Source of the DNA: Alistipes sp.
GTDB lineage: Bacteria > Bacteroidota > Bacteroidia > Bacteroidales > Rikenellaceae
Assembly (NCBI GenBank): GCA_017517705.1
Contig: JAFWYM010000016.1
Location: forward strand, 62,001-126,000
Reading direction: 5' to 3'
DNA length: 64,000 bases
The notes under the pieces were generated by a model, which was given only the letters and a program-made list of their open reading frames with translations, was not told where the DNA came from and did no database searches. Each line of letters begins with the position of its first letter. The first letter of the stretch is position 1. Shown one piece after another: positions 53,275 through 62,467 of this stretch. A program made the position numbers and the translations under genes.

Positions 53275-53924
53275 AGCAGGGCTTCGAGTTCTGCCATTGT
53301 GCTTACCACGTGCTCGGCACCTGCGGCATAGAGCTCCTCGGCGAAGCGGAAGCCCCAAGCTACGCCAATAGAGTCGATGCCCGCAGCTGTGGCGGTGCGT
53401 ATGTCGATGCCCGAGTCGCCCACCATGACGGCCTTTGACGGCTCAACACCTGCAATGCGGAGGATGTTGTGTACGATGGCAGGGTCGGGCTTCAGTGGCG
53501 CACCCTCGCGGTTGCCCTCAACGGCAACAAACGGTATGTCGCCAAAAAACTTGGCTACAAGCCTATCCGTGCCGTGCTGAAACTTATTCGACGCCACAGC
53601 CACCTTCACACCCTTAGCCGTGAGGCTGCTGAGCAACTCGGGCATACCCTCGTAGGGCGTGGTGTGACGGTCGATGTTATCGACATAGTAGCGACGAAAC
53701 TGCGCCACGCACTCCTCGACATACGCCTCGTTGGCCGCAAGCTCCGCGGGGAGGGCACGCTCCACAAGGCGCTTGATGCCACCACCGACCATCTGTCGGT
53801 ACTCCTCGTCGGTATGCTCCGGGAGGTTACGCGAGCGCATAACATAGTCGACCGATGCTGCCAAGTCGCCAATGGTATTTAGCAGCGTGCCATCGAGGTC
53901 AAATATAACAAGCGAGTATTTCAT
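53271..53924 (-). CDS. gph: HAD-family phosphatase, phosphoglycolate phosphatase-like
   Basis: The protein has 217 residues. HAD motif I is VIFDLDGTLLNT, motif II is VAVASNK, and motif III/IV region reads GAPLKPDPAIVHNIL and VMVGDSGIDIRTATAAGI. The helical cap (about 15-85) with MVGGGIKRLVERAL fits the Gph/PGP subgroup. It would dephosphorylate phosphoglycolate or a related small phosphate. Its stop overlaps the stop of the convergent sigma-54-type gene by 4 bp. Substrate is not certain. Confidence 0.85.
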   Translation of the reverse strand: MKYSLVIFDLDGTLLNTIGDLAASVDYVMRSRNLPEHTDEEYRQMVGGGIKRLVERALPAELAANEAYVEECVAQFRRYYVDNIDRHTTPYEGMPELLSSLTAKGVKVAVASNKFQHGTDRLVAKFFGDIPFVAVEGNREGAPLKPDPAIVHNILRIAGVEPSKAVMVGDSGIDIRTATAAGIDSIGVAWGFRFAEELYAAGAEHVVSTMAELEALL

Positions 53925-53970
53925 CTGTCGTGGGGTATATTATGGTTTAAGGTGTGTATATTTGGTTAGG

Positions 53971-54013
53971 GTGGCTAATGTGGCGCTGACACGAGAAATG
54001 GCGGATGATGCAC
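53971..54013. repeat. Partial direct copy of the family-1 element end
   Basis: GTGGCTAATGTGGCGCTGACACGAGAAATGGCGGATG duplicates, almost base for base, the inner left part of the complete element that follows (54028-54066). It looks like a truncated tandem copy. Confidence 0.65.
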
Positions 54014-54141
54014 ATTTCTTGTCAGAGTGGTGCTAATGTGGCGCTGACACGAGAAATGGCGGATGGGACATACTTGTTGTGTATTTCCCATTCGCCATTT
54101 TGACTGAAGCGTCGCAGTAGCGGCACTATCACAAGAAATTA
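54014..54141 (-). repeat. Complete stop-codon element (family 1, type II)
   Basis: This is a 128-bp element with outer stem TTTCTTGT/ACAAGAAA. Hairpin C is AGTGCCGC/GCGACGCT with a TACT loop. Hairpin B is AAATGGCG/CGCCATTT with inner ATGGGA/TCCCAT and ATAC/GTAT. The stem sequences differ from type I but pair equally well. Its first three bases are the TAA stop of the OmpX-like gene. Confidence 0.85.
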
Positions 54142-54621
54142 GAAGTTGTAGGTACAAGTAATGCCTACATTCGCGAAGCCAATGCCACGGAAATCAGCTG
54201 CCGAGCCACCCTTCCAGTAGCCAATACCGGGGCCGATAACGGGAGAATAGTCGAGAGAGAGGCTCACGGGAGCACCGTTGAAGGTGATACCGAGGCGTGC
54301 CATACCTGTAACGCCTACGTAAGCATAGTGCTCGCGACCACCGACGTTAAGACCCACACCTGCATCGAAGAACCACTCACCTGCGCTGGGTGTCCAGTCC
54401 ATGGTGCATACATTCCAGTTGTGAAGAACGGTGAAGTCTGCAGTAACGCCAGAATCAAGCCAGCTGGCACCAAAGCGAGCCTCAAGATACTTGTCAGCGC
54501 TATAGCCATACTGACCTACAGCCTGGAAGCCTGAACCGATGCGGCCACCTACTGACCAATCCTGTGCGAAAGCACCTGTTGCGAACATTACAGCAACAAT
54601 AGCGAGTAAAAACTTTTTCAT
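54139..54621 (-). CDS. Small outer-membrane beta-barrel protein (OmpX-like)
   Basis: The protein has 160 residues with a signal peptide (MKKFLLAIVAVMFATGAFAQ). The rest is alternating amphipathic strands (WSVGGRIGSGFQAVGQYGYS, YLEARFGASWLD, WFFDAGVGLNVGG) and ends in ITCTYNF with a C-terminal Phe, as in OmpX-type eight-stranded barrels. A -7 element TATCTTTG in minus orientation (54670-54663) lies 42 bp before the ATG. The gene is monocistronic. Its TAA stop lies inside a structured repeat. Function is unknown. Confidence 0.8.
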   Translation of the reverse strand: MKKFLLAIVAVMFATGAFAQDWSVGGRIGSGFQAVGQYGYSADKYLEARFGASWLDSGVTADFTVLHNWNVCTMDWTPSAGEWFFDAGVGLNVGGREHYAYVGVTGMARLGITFNGAPVSLSLDYSPVIGPGIGYWKGGSAADFRGIGFANVGITCTYNF

Positions 54622-54772
54622 AGTACAATAGTTTAGTAATTGTTAATAGATCTTTTCAAACACAAAGATAGTATAATTTCGCAAATATTGTCCTATTTAT
54701 CTCGATAATTTATTGACAATCTATTATAAATTCAGCAGACAACAATATTTCTTCAATCTAACATTTCGCTCG

Positions 54773-56299
54773 CTACTTGGTTGTAAAGGGCTCGAACTCA
54801 ACGTAAGATACACGCTTGTCCATATCCTCAACCTTGACACATATAGTATACGAGGTGCTATATTTGAGGTAGTCCCACCTATAGTTCACCTGCGGCTCTA
54901 AGAACTGGCGCATATTATCGTGGCTGAGATCCGGGATAAGCGAGAGCATACACTCCTCGAAGCTCTCATATCCCACTAAAGCATACTTTCCAGCCTTAAT
55001 CTCGTCGAGATTAGCCGTCTCCATCATTGCCACATAGCAGCACCACACATCGTCGCTAAAGGTGCAGTCGAAGAGAACATCATGGGTGTTGACCTCCTTA
55101 ATCACAATATCCACGATGCCCACACCTGCAGCCTCGGCCTTAGTGCGTATCTGCACAACTTCCACGCCACCGAGGAGATTATTCTCCTGACCCTCGCTAT
55201 AATCCATCAACGCCGCAAGGATAAGATAGTCGGTAGATGAGGTCACCGACATCTCGAGGCCAGCGACATGCTCACATACCTTGCCATTCTCCCAATTGAA
55301 CGTGCGCGTGCCATCGAGCATAAAGCCGTAGCTTACAACCCACGCACCAGGGTTAGACTGATACCGATCATAGACACGTTTGTCTACCACCGAGCAACGC
55401 CAATACTGACCCTCCTCGGCGTGTATCGTAAACCTAAACGACGTAGCCTCCACCTCGTGTACCTCGATGAGCTTCTCGACACCCTCGTTATCGCCCTCGG
55501 GAACCGCTGCGCCCGAGAGGAGACCATTATATTCACCCTCAACAATATATGACAAGCCATCCACCTCGTACGTCAGCTGAAACGCAAGAGTGTATAGACC
55601 ATCTCGCACGCTGATGTTGACGATGCCATCGGTGAAGAAGTGACCATCCTCAACGTCATCCTCGGGGCTAAGGAGGATAAACGAGCTATCAGAGCATATT
55701 GTATAGGCATCCGTCGTCGCATTTACGATATAGTTACCATAGGGGAGGAAGCTACTCATAGTCTCCGAGATAGTGTAGAAGTCTAAGGTAAGGTGCTCGC
55801 CCGTGGCTGCCACAAGCGTGACGTAGTAGTTGGTATTGTCATACCAGCGCCCCTGGGTAGTCCTCTCTATCTCCAGAACCTTGGCATCGGGGTCATGAGG
55901 CGGCAGCTCGGGTTTGCCGTCGTTACCGCTGCTCTTTGCCGTCTTAAGCGATATAACGGATGTCATCACCACCCCTTCGCTATTGCGTGCTGCAGCAACA
56001 ACGAGGTATGTGGTCTCGGGAGTAAGACCCGTAACGGTTGTCGGCCTGCCATCCCCCTCAATGGCTACACCATCGCTAAGGATGCGCTCAGGCGAGAGCT
56101 CGCCCTCACCATAGAGGAGGTAGGCGCACTCCGCGGCATCGGTGGCCGTCACAGTAAATGTTATGGTTGTAGCGGTGACTTCACCCTTAGTGATAGTAAT
56201 AGCGGGCATCTTGCCACCATCGGCAATCGGCTCACAGCCAACAATATAGAGCATGGCTATACATGCTGCCGAAACAAAACTCAAGAAACGATTCATCAT
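54773..56299 (-). CDS. Surface lipoprotein with an Fn3-like domain, unknown function
   Basis: The protein has 508 residues. A lipoprotein signal (AMLYIVGC, Cys22) is followed by a fibronectin III-like domain (about 33-120, ITFTVTATDAAECAYLLYGEG and LTPETTYLVVAAARNSEG), a beta-rich domain from RTTQGRWYDNTNYYVTLVA, and a second and third unit with similar Thr/Tyr-rich strands (SFRFTIHAEEGQYWRCSV and DVLFDCTFSDDVWCCYVA). The pattern suggests three repeats of a related fold. No enzyme motif is seen. A -7 element TATATTTG (56339-56332, minus) lies 32 bp upstream. It probably faces the outside. Confidence 0.7.
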   Translation of the reverse strand: MMNRFLSFVSAACIAMLYIVGCEPIADGGKMPAITITKGEVTATTITFTVTATDAAECAYLLYGEGELSPERILSDGVAIEGDGRPTTVTGLTPETTYLVVAAARNSEGVVMTSVISLKTAKSSGNDGKPELPPHDPDAKVLEIERTTQGRWYDNTNYYVTLVAATGEHLTLDFYTISETMSSFLPYGNYIVNATTDAYTICSDSSFILLSPEDDVEDGHFFTDGIVNISVRDGLYTLAFQLTYEVDGLSYIVEGEYNGLLSGAAVPEGDNEGVEKLIEVHEVEATSFRFTIHAEEGQYWRCSVVDKRVYDRYQSNPGAWVVSYGFMLDGTRTFNWENGKVCEHVAGLEMSVTSSTDYLILAALMDYSEGQENNLLGGVEVVQIRTKAEAAGVGIVDIVIKEVNTHDVLFDCTFSDDVWCCYVAMMETANLDEIKAGKYALVGYESFEECMLSLIPDLSHDNMRQFLEPQVNYRWDYLKYSTSYTICVKVEDMDKRVSYVEFEPFTTK

Positions 56300-56472
56300 T
56301 AATAATTTTAGTTGGACACACGATTAACGTACAAATATAGCATTTTTTTTCTAATTAGCGCCGATGCAGCATCCTTAATTTGGTCACAGGGTCAAAGCAC
56401 AACAACACTAAACCATCACATACCACCCTCTACTAAATAATATTATTAGGTGTGAATATCGAAAAAAAGTTG

Positions 56473-56480
56473 TATCTTTG
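56473..56480 (+). promoter_or_regulatory. -7 element of glyS
   Basis: TATCTTTG lies 45 bp before the glyS ATG at 56526, in an AT-rich gap. No clear TTG is present 19-20 bp upstream. Confidence 0.55.
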
Positions 56481-56525
56481 CGGATTGATATCCGCAATGA
56501 AAGGAATACAAATAATATATAGACT

Positions 56526-58070
56526 ATGACACAGGAAGAATTGTTCAAGAAGTTGGTCGCTCACTGCAAGGAGTATGGCTTCATATTCCCCTCGAGCGAG
56601 ATTTACGACGGCCTCGGTGCTGTATACGACTACGGTCAGAATGGCGTGGAGCTCAAGAACAACATCAAGAGCTACTGGTGGGACTCTATGGTTAAGCTCA
56701 ACGAGAACATCGTAGGTCTCGATGCCGCCATCTTTATGCACCCCCGCACATGGGAGGCCTCGGGTCACGTGGGCGCCTTCAACGACCCCCTCATCGACAA
56801 TAAGGACTCGAAGAAGCGCTATCGCGCTGATGTGCTTGTTGAGGAGTGGCTCGCAAAGCAGGAGGAGAAGATCGAGAAGGAGGTGGAGAAGGCTCACAAG
56901 CGCTTCAAGGAGAACTTCAACCGCGAGCAGTATCTCGCAACATCACCCCGCGTGTTGGAGATCAAGGCCAAGATGGATGCCGTACACACACGCTTTGCCG
57001 AGGCGCTGAACAACAACGACCTTGCGGAGCTACGCCAGATAATCCTCGACTGCGAGATTGTATGCCCCATTTCGGGCACACGCAACTGGACCGATGTGCG
57101 TCAGTTCAACCTTATGTTCTCTACGCAGATGGGCTCGACGGCAGATGGCGCCAGCACCATATACCTCCGTCCCGAGACGGCACAGGGCATCTTCGTGAAC
57201 TACCTCAACGTGCAGAAGACAGGACGTATGAAGCTACCCTTCGGTATTGCACAGATAGGCAAGGCCTTCCGTAACGAGATTGTGGCACGCCAGTTTATCT
57301 TCCGTATGCGCGAGTTCGAGCAGATGGAGATGCAGTTCTTCGTGCAGCCCGGCACAGAGATGGAGTGGTGGAACAAGTGGAAGAATACACGTATGGCATG
57401 GCACCGTGCCCTCGGCTTCGGCGACGACAACTACCGCTTCCACGACCACGACAAGCTCGCCCACTATGCCAATGCTGCCACCGACGTGGAGTACAACTTC
57501 CCCTTCGGCTTCAAGGAGGTGGAGGGCATCCACTCACGTACGGACTTCGACCTCGGCCGTCATCAGGAGTTCTCGGGCAAGAAGATTCAGTACTTCGACC
57601 CCGAGCGTGGCGAGAGCTACGTGCCTTACGTTGTCGAGACATCTATCGGCGTAGACCGTATGTTCCTACAGATTATGTCGGCAGCATATACCGAGGAGAA
57701 GTTGGAGAATGGCGAGGAGCGCGTAGTGTTGCGCATACCCGCACCTCTGGCACCTACGAAGGTCGCCGTGATGCCTCTTGTTAAGAAGGATGGCCTTCCG
57801 GAGGTTGCCCGCGAGATTATCGATATGCTTCGCTTCGACTACAACGTAGCCTATGACGAGAAGGACTCTATCGGTAAGCGCTACCGCCGTCAGGATGCCA
57901 TCGGCACTCCGTTCTGCGTCACCGTCGACCACCAGACGTTGGAGGATCGCACCGTCACTGTCCGCCACCGCGACACTATGGAGCAGGAGCGCGTAGCTAT
58001 CGACCAGCTCTACGCCTTGGTTGACAGCAAGGTAGCATTGCGTCACCTCCTTGCAAAGGTTAAGGCCTAA
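56526..58070 (+). CDS. glyS: Glycyl-tRNA synthetase (dimeric, class II)
   Basis: The protein has 514 residues. It has YGFIFPSSEIYDGLGAVYDYG, motif 2 (FRNEIVARQFIFRMREFEQMEMQFFV) and motif 3 (TSIGVDRMFLQIM), and a C-terminal anticodon-binding domain from LAPTKVAVMPLV. This is the alpha2 form, not the alpha/beta tetramer. It charges tRNA-Gly. It leads a rightward set with ruvX and def, overlapping ruvX by one base. Confidence 0.96.
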   Translation: MTQEELFKKLVAHCKEYGFIFPSSEIYDGLGAVYDYGQNGVELKNNIKSYWWDSMVKLNENIVGLDAAIFMHPRTWEASGHVGAFNDPLIDNKDSKKRYRADVLVEEWLAKQEEKIEKEVEKAHKRFKENFNREQYLATSPRVLEIKAKMDAVHTRFAEALNNNDLAELRQIILDCEIVCPISGTRNWTDVRQFNLMFSTQMGSTADGASTIYLRPETAQGIFVNYLNVQKTGRMKLPFGIAQIGKAFRNEIVARQFIFRMREFEQMEMQFFVQPGTEMEWWNKWKNTRMAWHRALGFGDDNYRFHDHDKLAHYANAATDVEYNFPFGFKEVEGIHSRTDFDLGRHQEFSGKKIQYFDPERGESYVPYVVETSIGVDRMFLQIMSAAYTEEKLENGEERVVLRIPAPLAPTKVAVMPLVKKDGLPEVAREIIDMLRFDYNVAYDEKDSIGKRYRRQDAIGTPFCVTVDHQTLEDRTVTVRHRDTMEQERVAIDQLYALVDSKVALRHLLAKVKA

Positions 58071-58486
58071 TGCCTCGACTTATAGCCATAGACTACGGCA
58101 CGAAGCGCACGGGGTTGGCCGTTACCGACCCCTTGGGCATCATAGCCTCCCCCTTGGAGACTGTCGAGACGAAGCAGCTGGAGCGTTACCTGGCCGATTA
58201 CTTCGCGCGTGAGGACGTCGCCGTCATCGTCGTGGGCTACCCCAGACAGATGAATGGCACACCATCGGATACCATGCGCTATATAGAGCCCCTTATCGGT
58301 CGCCTGCGCCACGCATACCCCGAGAAGAGGGTCGTTCCGTACGACGAGAGGTTTACCTCTGTGCTCGCACAACGCACAATACGCCAGAGCGGCATAGGCA
58401 AGATGGCACGTAGGGATAAGAGCCTCGTGGATAAGGTCTCGGCAGCAATAATCCTCCAGGATTATATGGCATCAGTAGGAATGTAA
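58070..58486 (+). CDS. ruvX: Putative Holliday junction resolvase / pre-16S rRNA nuclease
   Basis: The protein has 138 residues. The YqgF/RuvX RNase H-like fold shows AIDYGTKRTGLAVTDP with the first catalytic Asp, VVGYPRQMNGTPSD, PYDERFTSVLAQ with the Glu, and KSLVDKVSAAIILQDY with the last Asp. It is proposed to process the 5' end of 16S rRNA or Holliday junctions. Its ATG shares one base with the glyS TAA. It precedes def by 23 bp. Confidence 0.92.
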   Translation: MPRLIAIDYGTKRTGLAVTDPLGIIASPLETVETKQLERYLADYFAREDVAVIVVGYPRQMNGTPSDTMRYIEPLIGRLRHAYPEKRVVPYDERFTSVLAQRTIRQSGIGKMARRDKSLVDKVSAAIILQDYMASVGM

Positions 58487-58509
58487 ATTTTAGATAGAGT
58501 AGAAGCTTT

Positions 58510-59058
58510 ATGATATATCCAATCGTAATTTATGGTTCGCAGATTCTGCGCAACGAGTCGGTGGATATTACCCCCGACTACCCTGAGCTTAAGAAGCTTA
58601 TCGACGATATGTGGACTACACTCGCGGAGGCTGAGGGCGTGGGCCTTGCCGCACCGCAGATAGGCAAGAACATACGCCTCTTCATCGTCGACTGCACACC
58701 CTGGGGCGAGGATGACCCCACGCTTGCCGACTACCGCAAGGTATTCATCAACCCCGAGATATACGAGGAGTCGGAGGAGACGTCGCTCTTCGAGGAGGGA
58801 TGCCTCTCACTCCCGGGCCTTCATGAGAATGTACGTCGTCCCGTGTCGATACGTATGCGTTACTTAGACGAGAACTTCGTTGAGCACGACGAGGAGTTCA
58901 CCGGCAAGCCCGCGCGTGTCATCCAACACGAGTACGACCATATCGAGGGTATGGTCTTTACCGACCACCTTGCCCCACTACGCCGCAACCTTATCAAGAA
59001 TAAGTTGCAGAAGATGGCACGTGGCTCCTACCGCGCAGCATATAAGACAAAGCGATAG
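58510..59058 (+). CDS. def: Peptide deformylase
   Basis: The protein has 182 residues. The three metal-site motifs are GVGLAAPQIG (about 44-53), EEGCLSLPG with the Cys ligand, and QHEYDHIEGMVF with two His ligands and the catalytic Glu. It removes the formyl group from new proteins at the ribosome. It ends the glyS-ruvX-def set. Length is normal for the Bacteroidetes enzyme. Confidence 0.96.
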   Translation: MIYPIVIYGSQILRNESVDITPDYPELKKLIDDMWTTLAEAEGVGLAAPQIGKNIRLFIVDCTPWGEDDPTLADYRKVFINPEIYEESEETSLFEEGCLSLPGLHENVRRPVSIRMRYLDENFVEHDEEFTGKPARVIQHEYDHIEGMVFTDHLAPLRRNLIKNKLQKMARGSYRAAYKTKR

Positions 59059-59068
59059 CGTGTGCTTG

Positions 59069-59160
59069 GAGGGGGGGGTAAGGGCTGCAACAAGCATCCT
59101 TAGACCTGACGCCTTAAAGGGGGACTCCTATTTATACGCTGATATATAAGGAGGCTGAAT
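59069..59160. repeat. Decayed family-2 repeat after def
   Basis: The GGAGGGGGGGGTAAGG start resembles the G-run left end at 40151, and AAGGAGGCTGAATA near 59149-59162 resembles the family-2 inverted-repeat end. The middle has diverged. A partial family-1 right end (GCGCTGCTATCACGG) follows at 59167-59181. Confidence 0.45.
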
Positions 59161-59187
59161 ACCCTGGCGCTGCTATCACGGCCGATA

Positions 59188-59313
59188 ATTTGTTGTCAGA
59201 GTAGTGCAGTAGTGGCGATGACACAAGAAATCCCGGATAGGACATACCTGACGTATTTCCTATTCGGGATTTTGACTGAAGCGCCGCTAATGCGCTGCTA
59301 TCACAACAAATTA
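59188..59313 (-). repeat. Complete stop-codon element (family 1, type II)
   Basis: This is a 126-bp element with outer stem TTTGTTGT/ACAACAAA. Hairpin B is AAATCCCG/CGGGATTT with inner ATAGGA/TCCTAT (both sides changed relative to the ATGGGA/TCCCAT of the copy at 54014). Hairpin C is AGC/GCT and CGC/GCG around ATTA. Its first three bases are the TAA stop of proS. Confidence 0.85.
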
Positions 59314-60795
59314 ATAGCTCTTTGCAAACAACACACGATACTTCGACGGCTTACCTGAGAATACGCAGGTGCCCTCCTCCTCAACTACATCCATAGGGAT
59401 GCAACGGATGGTTGCCTTCGTAGCATCCTTGATGGCCTGCTCGGTCTCGGGAGTGCCATCCCAGTGTGCAAGGATGAAACCACCCTTGTTATTAAGCACA
59501 TCCTTGAACTCCTCCCATGTATCCACCTTAGTAATCATCGAGTTACGATAGTCGAGAGCCTTCTGGAAGATGTTATGCTGGATCTCGTCGAGGAGGTTTA
59601 CGATGTGGTCGGCAAGGCCCTCCTGGGATACGACCTCCTTAGTAAGGGTATCGCGGCGTGCGAGCTCGATGGTGCCATTCTCGAGGTCGCGGGGGCCGAG
59701 AGCAAGACGCACGGGCACACCCTTGAGCTCATACTCGGCAAACTTAAAGCCTGAGCGCACATTATCGCGGCCATCAATCTTAACAGAGACGCCCTTAGCA
59801 CGCAACTCCTTGGCTATCTCCTCGAAACGCTCGACAGCCTGCACGCGCTGCTCCTCACCACGATAGATGGGTACCATGACAACCTGAATAGGCGCGAGCT
59901 TAGGAGGAAGAACGAGACCGTTGTTATCCGAGTGAGCCATGATAAGAGCACCCATAAGGCGTGTAGATACGCCCCATGATGTAGCCCACACGTACTCCTG
60001 CTTACCCTCCTTGTTGGTATACTGCACATCGAAAGCCTTGGCGAAGTTCTGGCCAAGGAAGTGTGACGTACCGCTCTGCAATGCCTTGCCATCCTGCATC
60101 AACGCCTCGATAGTGAGCGTATCTACAGCGCCGGCAAAGCGCTCGTTGGGCGACTTATGACCGACAATGACAGGGACACCCATCCACTCCTCGGCAAAGG
60201 TCTTGTATACGTTAATCATACGCTCGGTCTCCTCCATAGCCTCCTCGGCTGTGGCATGTGCCGTATGACCCTCCTGCCACAAGAACTCGGCAGTACGCAG
60301 GAAGAGACGTGTACGCATCTCCCAGCGCACAACATTAGCCCACTGGTTGCAGAGGATGGGGAGGTCGCGGTATGATGTAATCCAGTTCTTGTACGTATTC
60401 CAGATGATTGTCTCCGACGTAGGACGCACGATGAGCTCCTCCTCGAGGCGTGCTGCGGGATCAACAACAACACCATTACCCTCGGGGTCGTTCTTCAGAC
60501 GGTAGTGCGTAACCACAGCGCACTCCTTAGCGAAGCCCTCGACATGGCTCGCCTCGCGCGAGAAGAATGACTTGGGAATAAAGAGCGGGAAGTAGGCATT
60601 CTCGTGTCCCGTCTCCTTAAACATACGATCCAAAACATCGCGCATCTTCTCCCAGATGGCATAGCCATAGGGCTTGATGACCATACAGCCACGCACTGCC
60701 GAGTTTTCGGCAAGGCCGGCCTTAATAACCAAATCGTTGTACCACTGCGAGTAGTTCTCGTCGCTCTTGGTCAAATCTTTGAGTTCAACTGCCAT
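59311..60795 (-). CDS. proS: Prolyl-tRNA synthetase (archaeal/eukaryotic-type)
   Basis: The protein has 494 residues. Class II motifs include [36 protein letters not shown], motif 2 at [29 protein letters not shown], and [16 protein letters not shown] as motif 3. The anticodon domain (from [12 protein letters not shown]) and the short C-terminal zinc-like domain are those of the type without an editing insert. It charges tRNA-Pro. It has its own consensus promoter and lies apart from rnc-radC. Its TAA stop is part of a structured repeat. Confidence 0.95.
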   Translation of the reverse strand: MAVELKDLTKSDENYSQWYNDLVIKAGLAENSAVRGCMVIKPYGYAIWEKMRDVLDRMFKETGHENAYFPLFIPKSFFSREASHVEGFAKECAVVTHYRLKNDPEGNGVVVDPAARLEEELIVRPTSETIIWNTYKNWITSYRDLPILCNQWANVVRWEMRTRLFLRTAEFLWQEGHTAHATAEEAMEETERMINVYKTFAEEWMGVPVIVGHKSPNERFAGAVDTLTIEALMQDGKALQSGTSHFLGQNFAKAFDVQYTNKEGKQEYVWATSWGVSTRLMGALIMAHSDNNGLVLPPKLAPIQVVMVPIYRGEEQRVQAVERFEEIAKELRAKGVSVKIDGRDNVRSGFKFAEYELKGVPVRLALGPRDLENGTIELARRDTLTKEVVSQEGLADHIVNLLDEIQHNIFQKALDYRNSMITKVDTWEEFKDVLNNKGGFILAHWDGTPETEQAIKDATKATIRCIPMDVVEEEGTCVFSGKPSKYRVLFAKSY

Positions 60796-60855
60796 TATAT
60801 CTTATAATTTACGATTTTCGAAGTTGTAGCTACACGCTACGGGCGTATATCGAGG

Positions 60856-60886
60856 CAAAGGTATAAAAAAAAGTCGAGACCTGCAA
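60856..60886 (-). promoter_or_regulatory. Promoter of proS
   Basis: In minus orientation TTG (60886-60884), a 20-bp spacer that includes an eight-T run, and TACCTTTG (60863-60856) fit the Bacteroidetes consensus. The predicted leader is about 55 nt. Confidence 0.75.
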
Positions 60887-60900
60887 CGCGTAACGACGAT

Positions 60901-61557
60901 TTATCCTATAAGTCCCTGACCACGGAAGCTATAGTGGTTGCCGCGAGCGATGACTACGTGGTCGAGAAGGCGGATATCGAAGAGGCGCGCAGCATCAGCG
61001 ACACGACTTGTCAGCCTCCTATCCTCCTCGCTTGGCGCAGAGCTCCCCGAGGGGTGATTATGCACAAGTACAATCTGCACGGCAAGAAGCTCCAAGGCAC
61101 GCTTGATGACAAGTCGGCAGTCGACAACCGTAGCCTGGATGCCACCCTGGCTTATGCGCATACGCTCGAGCACCCTACCCGACGACGAGAGATACAACGC
61201 CCAGCACTCCTCATACTGAAGCTCGGCAAGCTGCGGCTCCATGATACGGACAACATCCTCCGACGAAGCGACAACATCGCGATGATCAGCACTTGAGGCT
61301 GCCACCCTACGGCCACACTCCCTGACAGCCTTGAGCCTCAGAGCACGCAGACGGCCCAAGCCTCCAACCATCCTAAGACGCGCAACGTCCCTATCCATCA
61401 GACGCATAAGGCTACCATCAACCTCCGTAAGAAGCTCCGCGGCAAGCCCCGGCGCACGCTCGTCCGTAAGGCTCTCGGCGAGGATAACAGACAACAGCTC
61501 CTCGTCGCTAAGGCTCTCAGCACCACGCGACTGCAATCTATCTACAATCTCTCTCAT
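60901..61557 (-). CDS. radC: RadC-family JAB-domain protein
   Basis: The protein has 218 residues. An N-terminal helix-hairpin-helix part (ESLSDEELLSVILAES) is followed by the JAB/MPN domain with its metal motif VLVHNHPSGSSAPSEED (about 163-179) and a conserved Glu in the EECWALYLSSSGR strand. RadC proteins are widespread, but their role in repair is disputed. It follows rnc by 18 bp on the same strand. Confidence 0.92.
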   Translation of the reverse strand: MREIVDRLQSRGAESLSDEELLSVILAESLTDERAPGLAAELLTEVDGSLMRLMDRDVARLRMVGGLGRLRALRLKAVRECGRRVAASSADHRDVVASSEDVVRIMEPQLAELQYEECWALYLSSSGRVLERMRISQGGIQATVVDCRLVIKRALELLAVQIVLVHNHPSGSSAPSEEDRRLTSRVADAARLFDIRLLDHVVIARGNHYSFRGQGLIG

Positions 61558-61575
61558 CGTCTATATCCGAAAGCG

Positions 61576-62361
61576 TTAGTTAGCCATACGGTCAATTCTA
61601 TCGAGCAGCTGAGCGCTCGCCTCATCGCCCAATGTTGCAGTCGATGTCTGTGACACGGAGAAGGCGGCACGCTGCTCAGCCTCCTTCTTCGAGTCACCCG
61701 TACCGTGCCCCACAGCAATACCATCGATATATACCGTAGCGTAGAATGCCGGATGCGACGGTTGCGTGCCACGACCGCTCTCGGTGCGAAACTCCACAGA
61801 GTAGTGGTTCTTCTGACACCACTCGATAAGGCGACTCTTAAAGTCGGTCTCCGACTGCATCACCTCCTCGAGCGACAGATAGCGACCAAAGATATCGTTG
61901 ATAAGCAGGCGGTTGACAAAGTCGTAACCCTGATCCAGGTATATGGCACCCATCATCGCCTCGAAGGCATCACCGTAGATATGCTTCTGGCTATGGTTAC
62001 CCACCGCGTGCGAGATGACATGCCTGTCGAGGCCTATCTCCGAGGCTATGCGATTGAGCGACTGGCGCGACACCATCTTCGAGCGTAGCTGCGTCATAAA
62101 GCCCTCATCGCGATCGGGAAACTCTATAAATATATAGTCCGAGGTGACACTCTCGATGACAGCATCACCCAAGAACTCTAAGCGTTCGTTGTTAATATGT
62201 CGTCCATCGTCGAGCTCGACAGATGCCGACTTATGTATAAGTGCGAGCTTGTAAAGCTCAATGTTGTTGGGTATAAACCCAAACATATCGTCTATTGCGG
62301 CGTAAAACGCCTTGTCGCGTCCGAAGCGACGTCGTATGGGACGTAAGATAAAATCGAACAT
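61576..62361 (-). CDS. rnc: Ribonuclease III
   Basis: The protein has 261 residues. The RNase III signature NERLEFLGDAVIES (about 59-72) carries the catalytic acidic residues, with GDAFEAMMGAIYLDQG later in the endonuclease domain. A dsRNA-binding domain (about 170-240) shows DFKSRLIEWCQKN and GDSKKEAEQRAA. It cuts double-stranded RNA such as rRNA precursors. It leads rnc-radC. A long hairpin with a T-run lies 58-106 nt upstream of its ATG. Confidence 0.95.
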   Translation of the reverse strand: MFDFILRPIRRRFGRDKAFYAAIDDMFGFIPNNIELYKLALIHKSASVELDDGRHINNERLEFLGDAVIESVTSDYIFIEFPDRDEGFMTQLRSKMVSRQSLNRIASEIGLDRHVISHAVGNHSQKHIYGDAFEAMMGAIYLDQGYDFVNRLLINDIFGRYLSLEEVMQSETDFKSRLIEWCQKNHYSVEFRTESGRGTQPSHPAFYATVYIDGIAVGHGTGDSKKEAEQRAAFSVSQTSTATLGDEASAQLLDRIDRMAN

Positions 62362-62419
62362 TATACTTACCCTCTGCCCTCAGCCTCCATGGCCACGGGG
62401 CTACATTCATTCGTAGAAC

Positions 62420-62467
62420 AAAAAAATGGACTAAACCGAGGGAGAAAGACTCCCTGGTATAGTCCAT
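62420..62467 (-). terminator. Hairpin terminator or leader structure upstream of rnc
   Basis: On the minus strand ATGGACTA, ACC and GGGAG-side bases pair in order with their partners over a 42-nt hairpin (62467-62426), followed by a run of seven T (62426-62420). It is a good rho-independent terminator for acpP transcripts. It is also a double-stranded target just before the RNase III gene. Confidence 0.7.
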
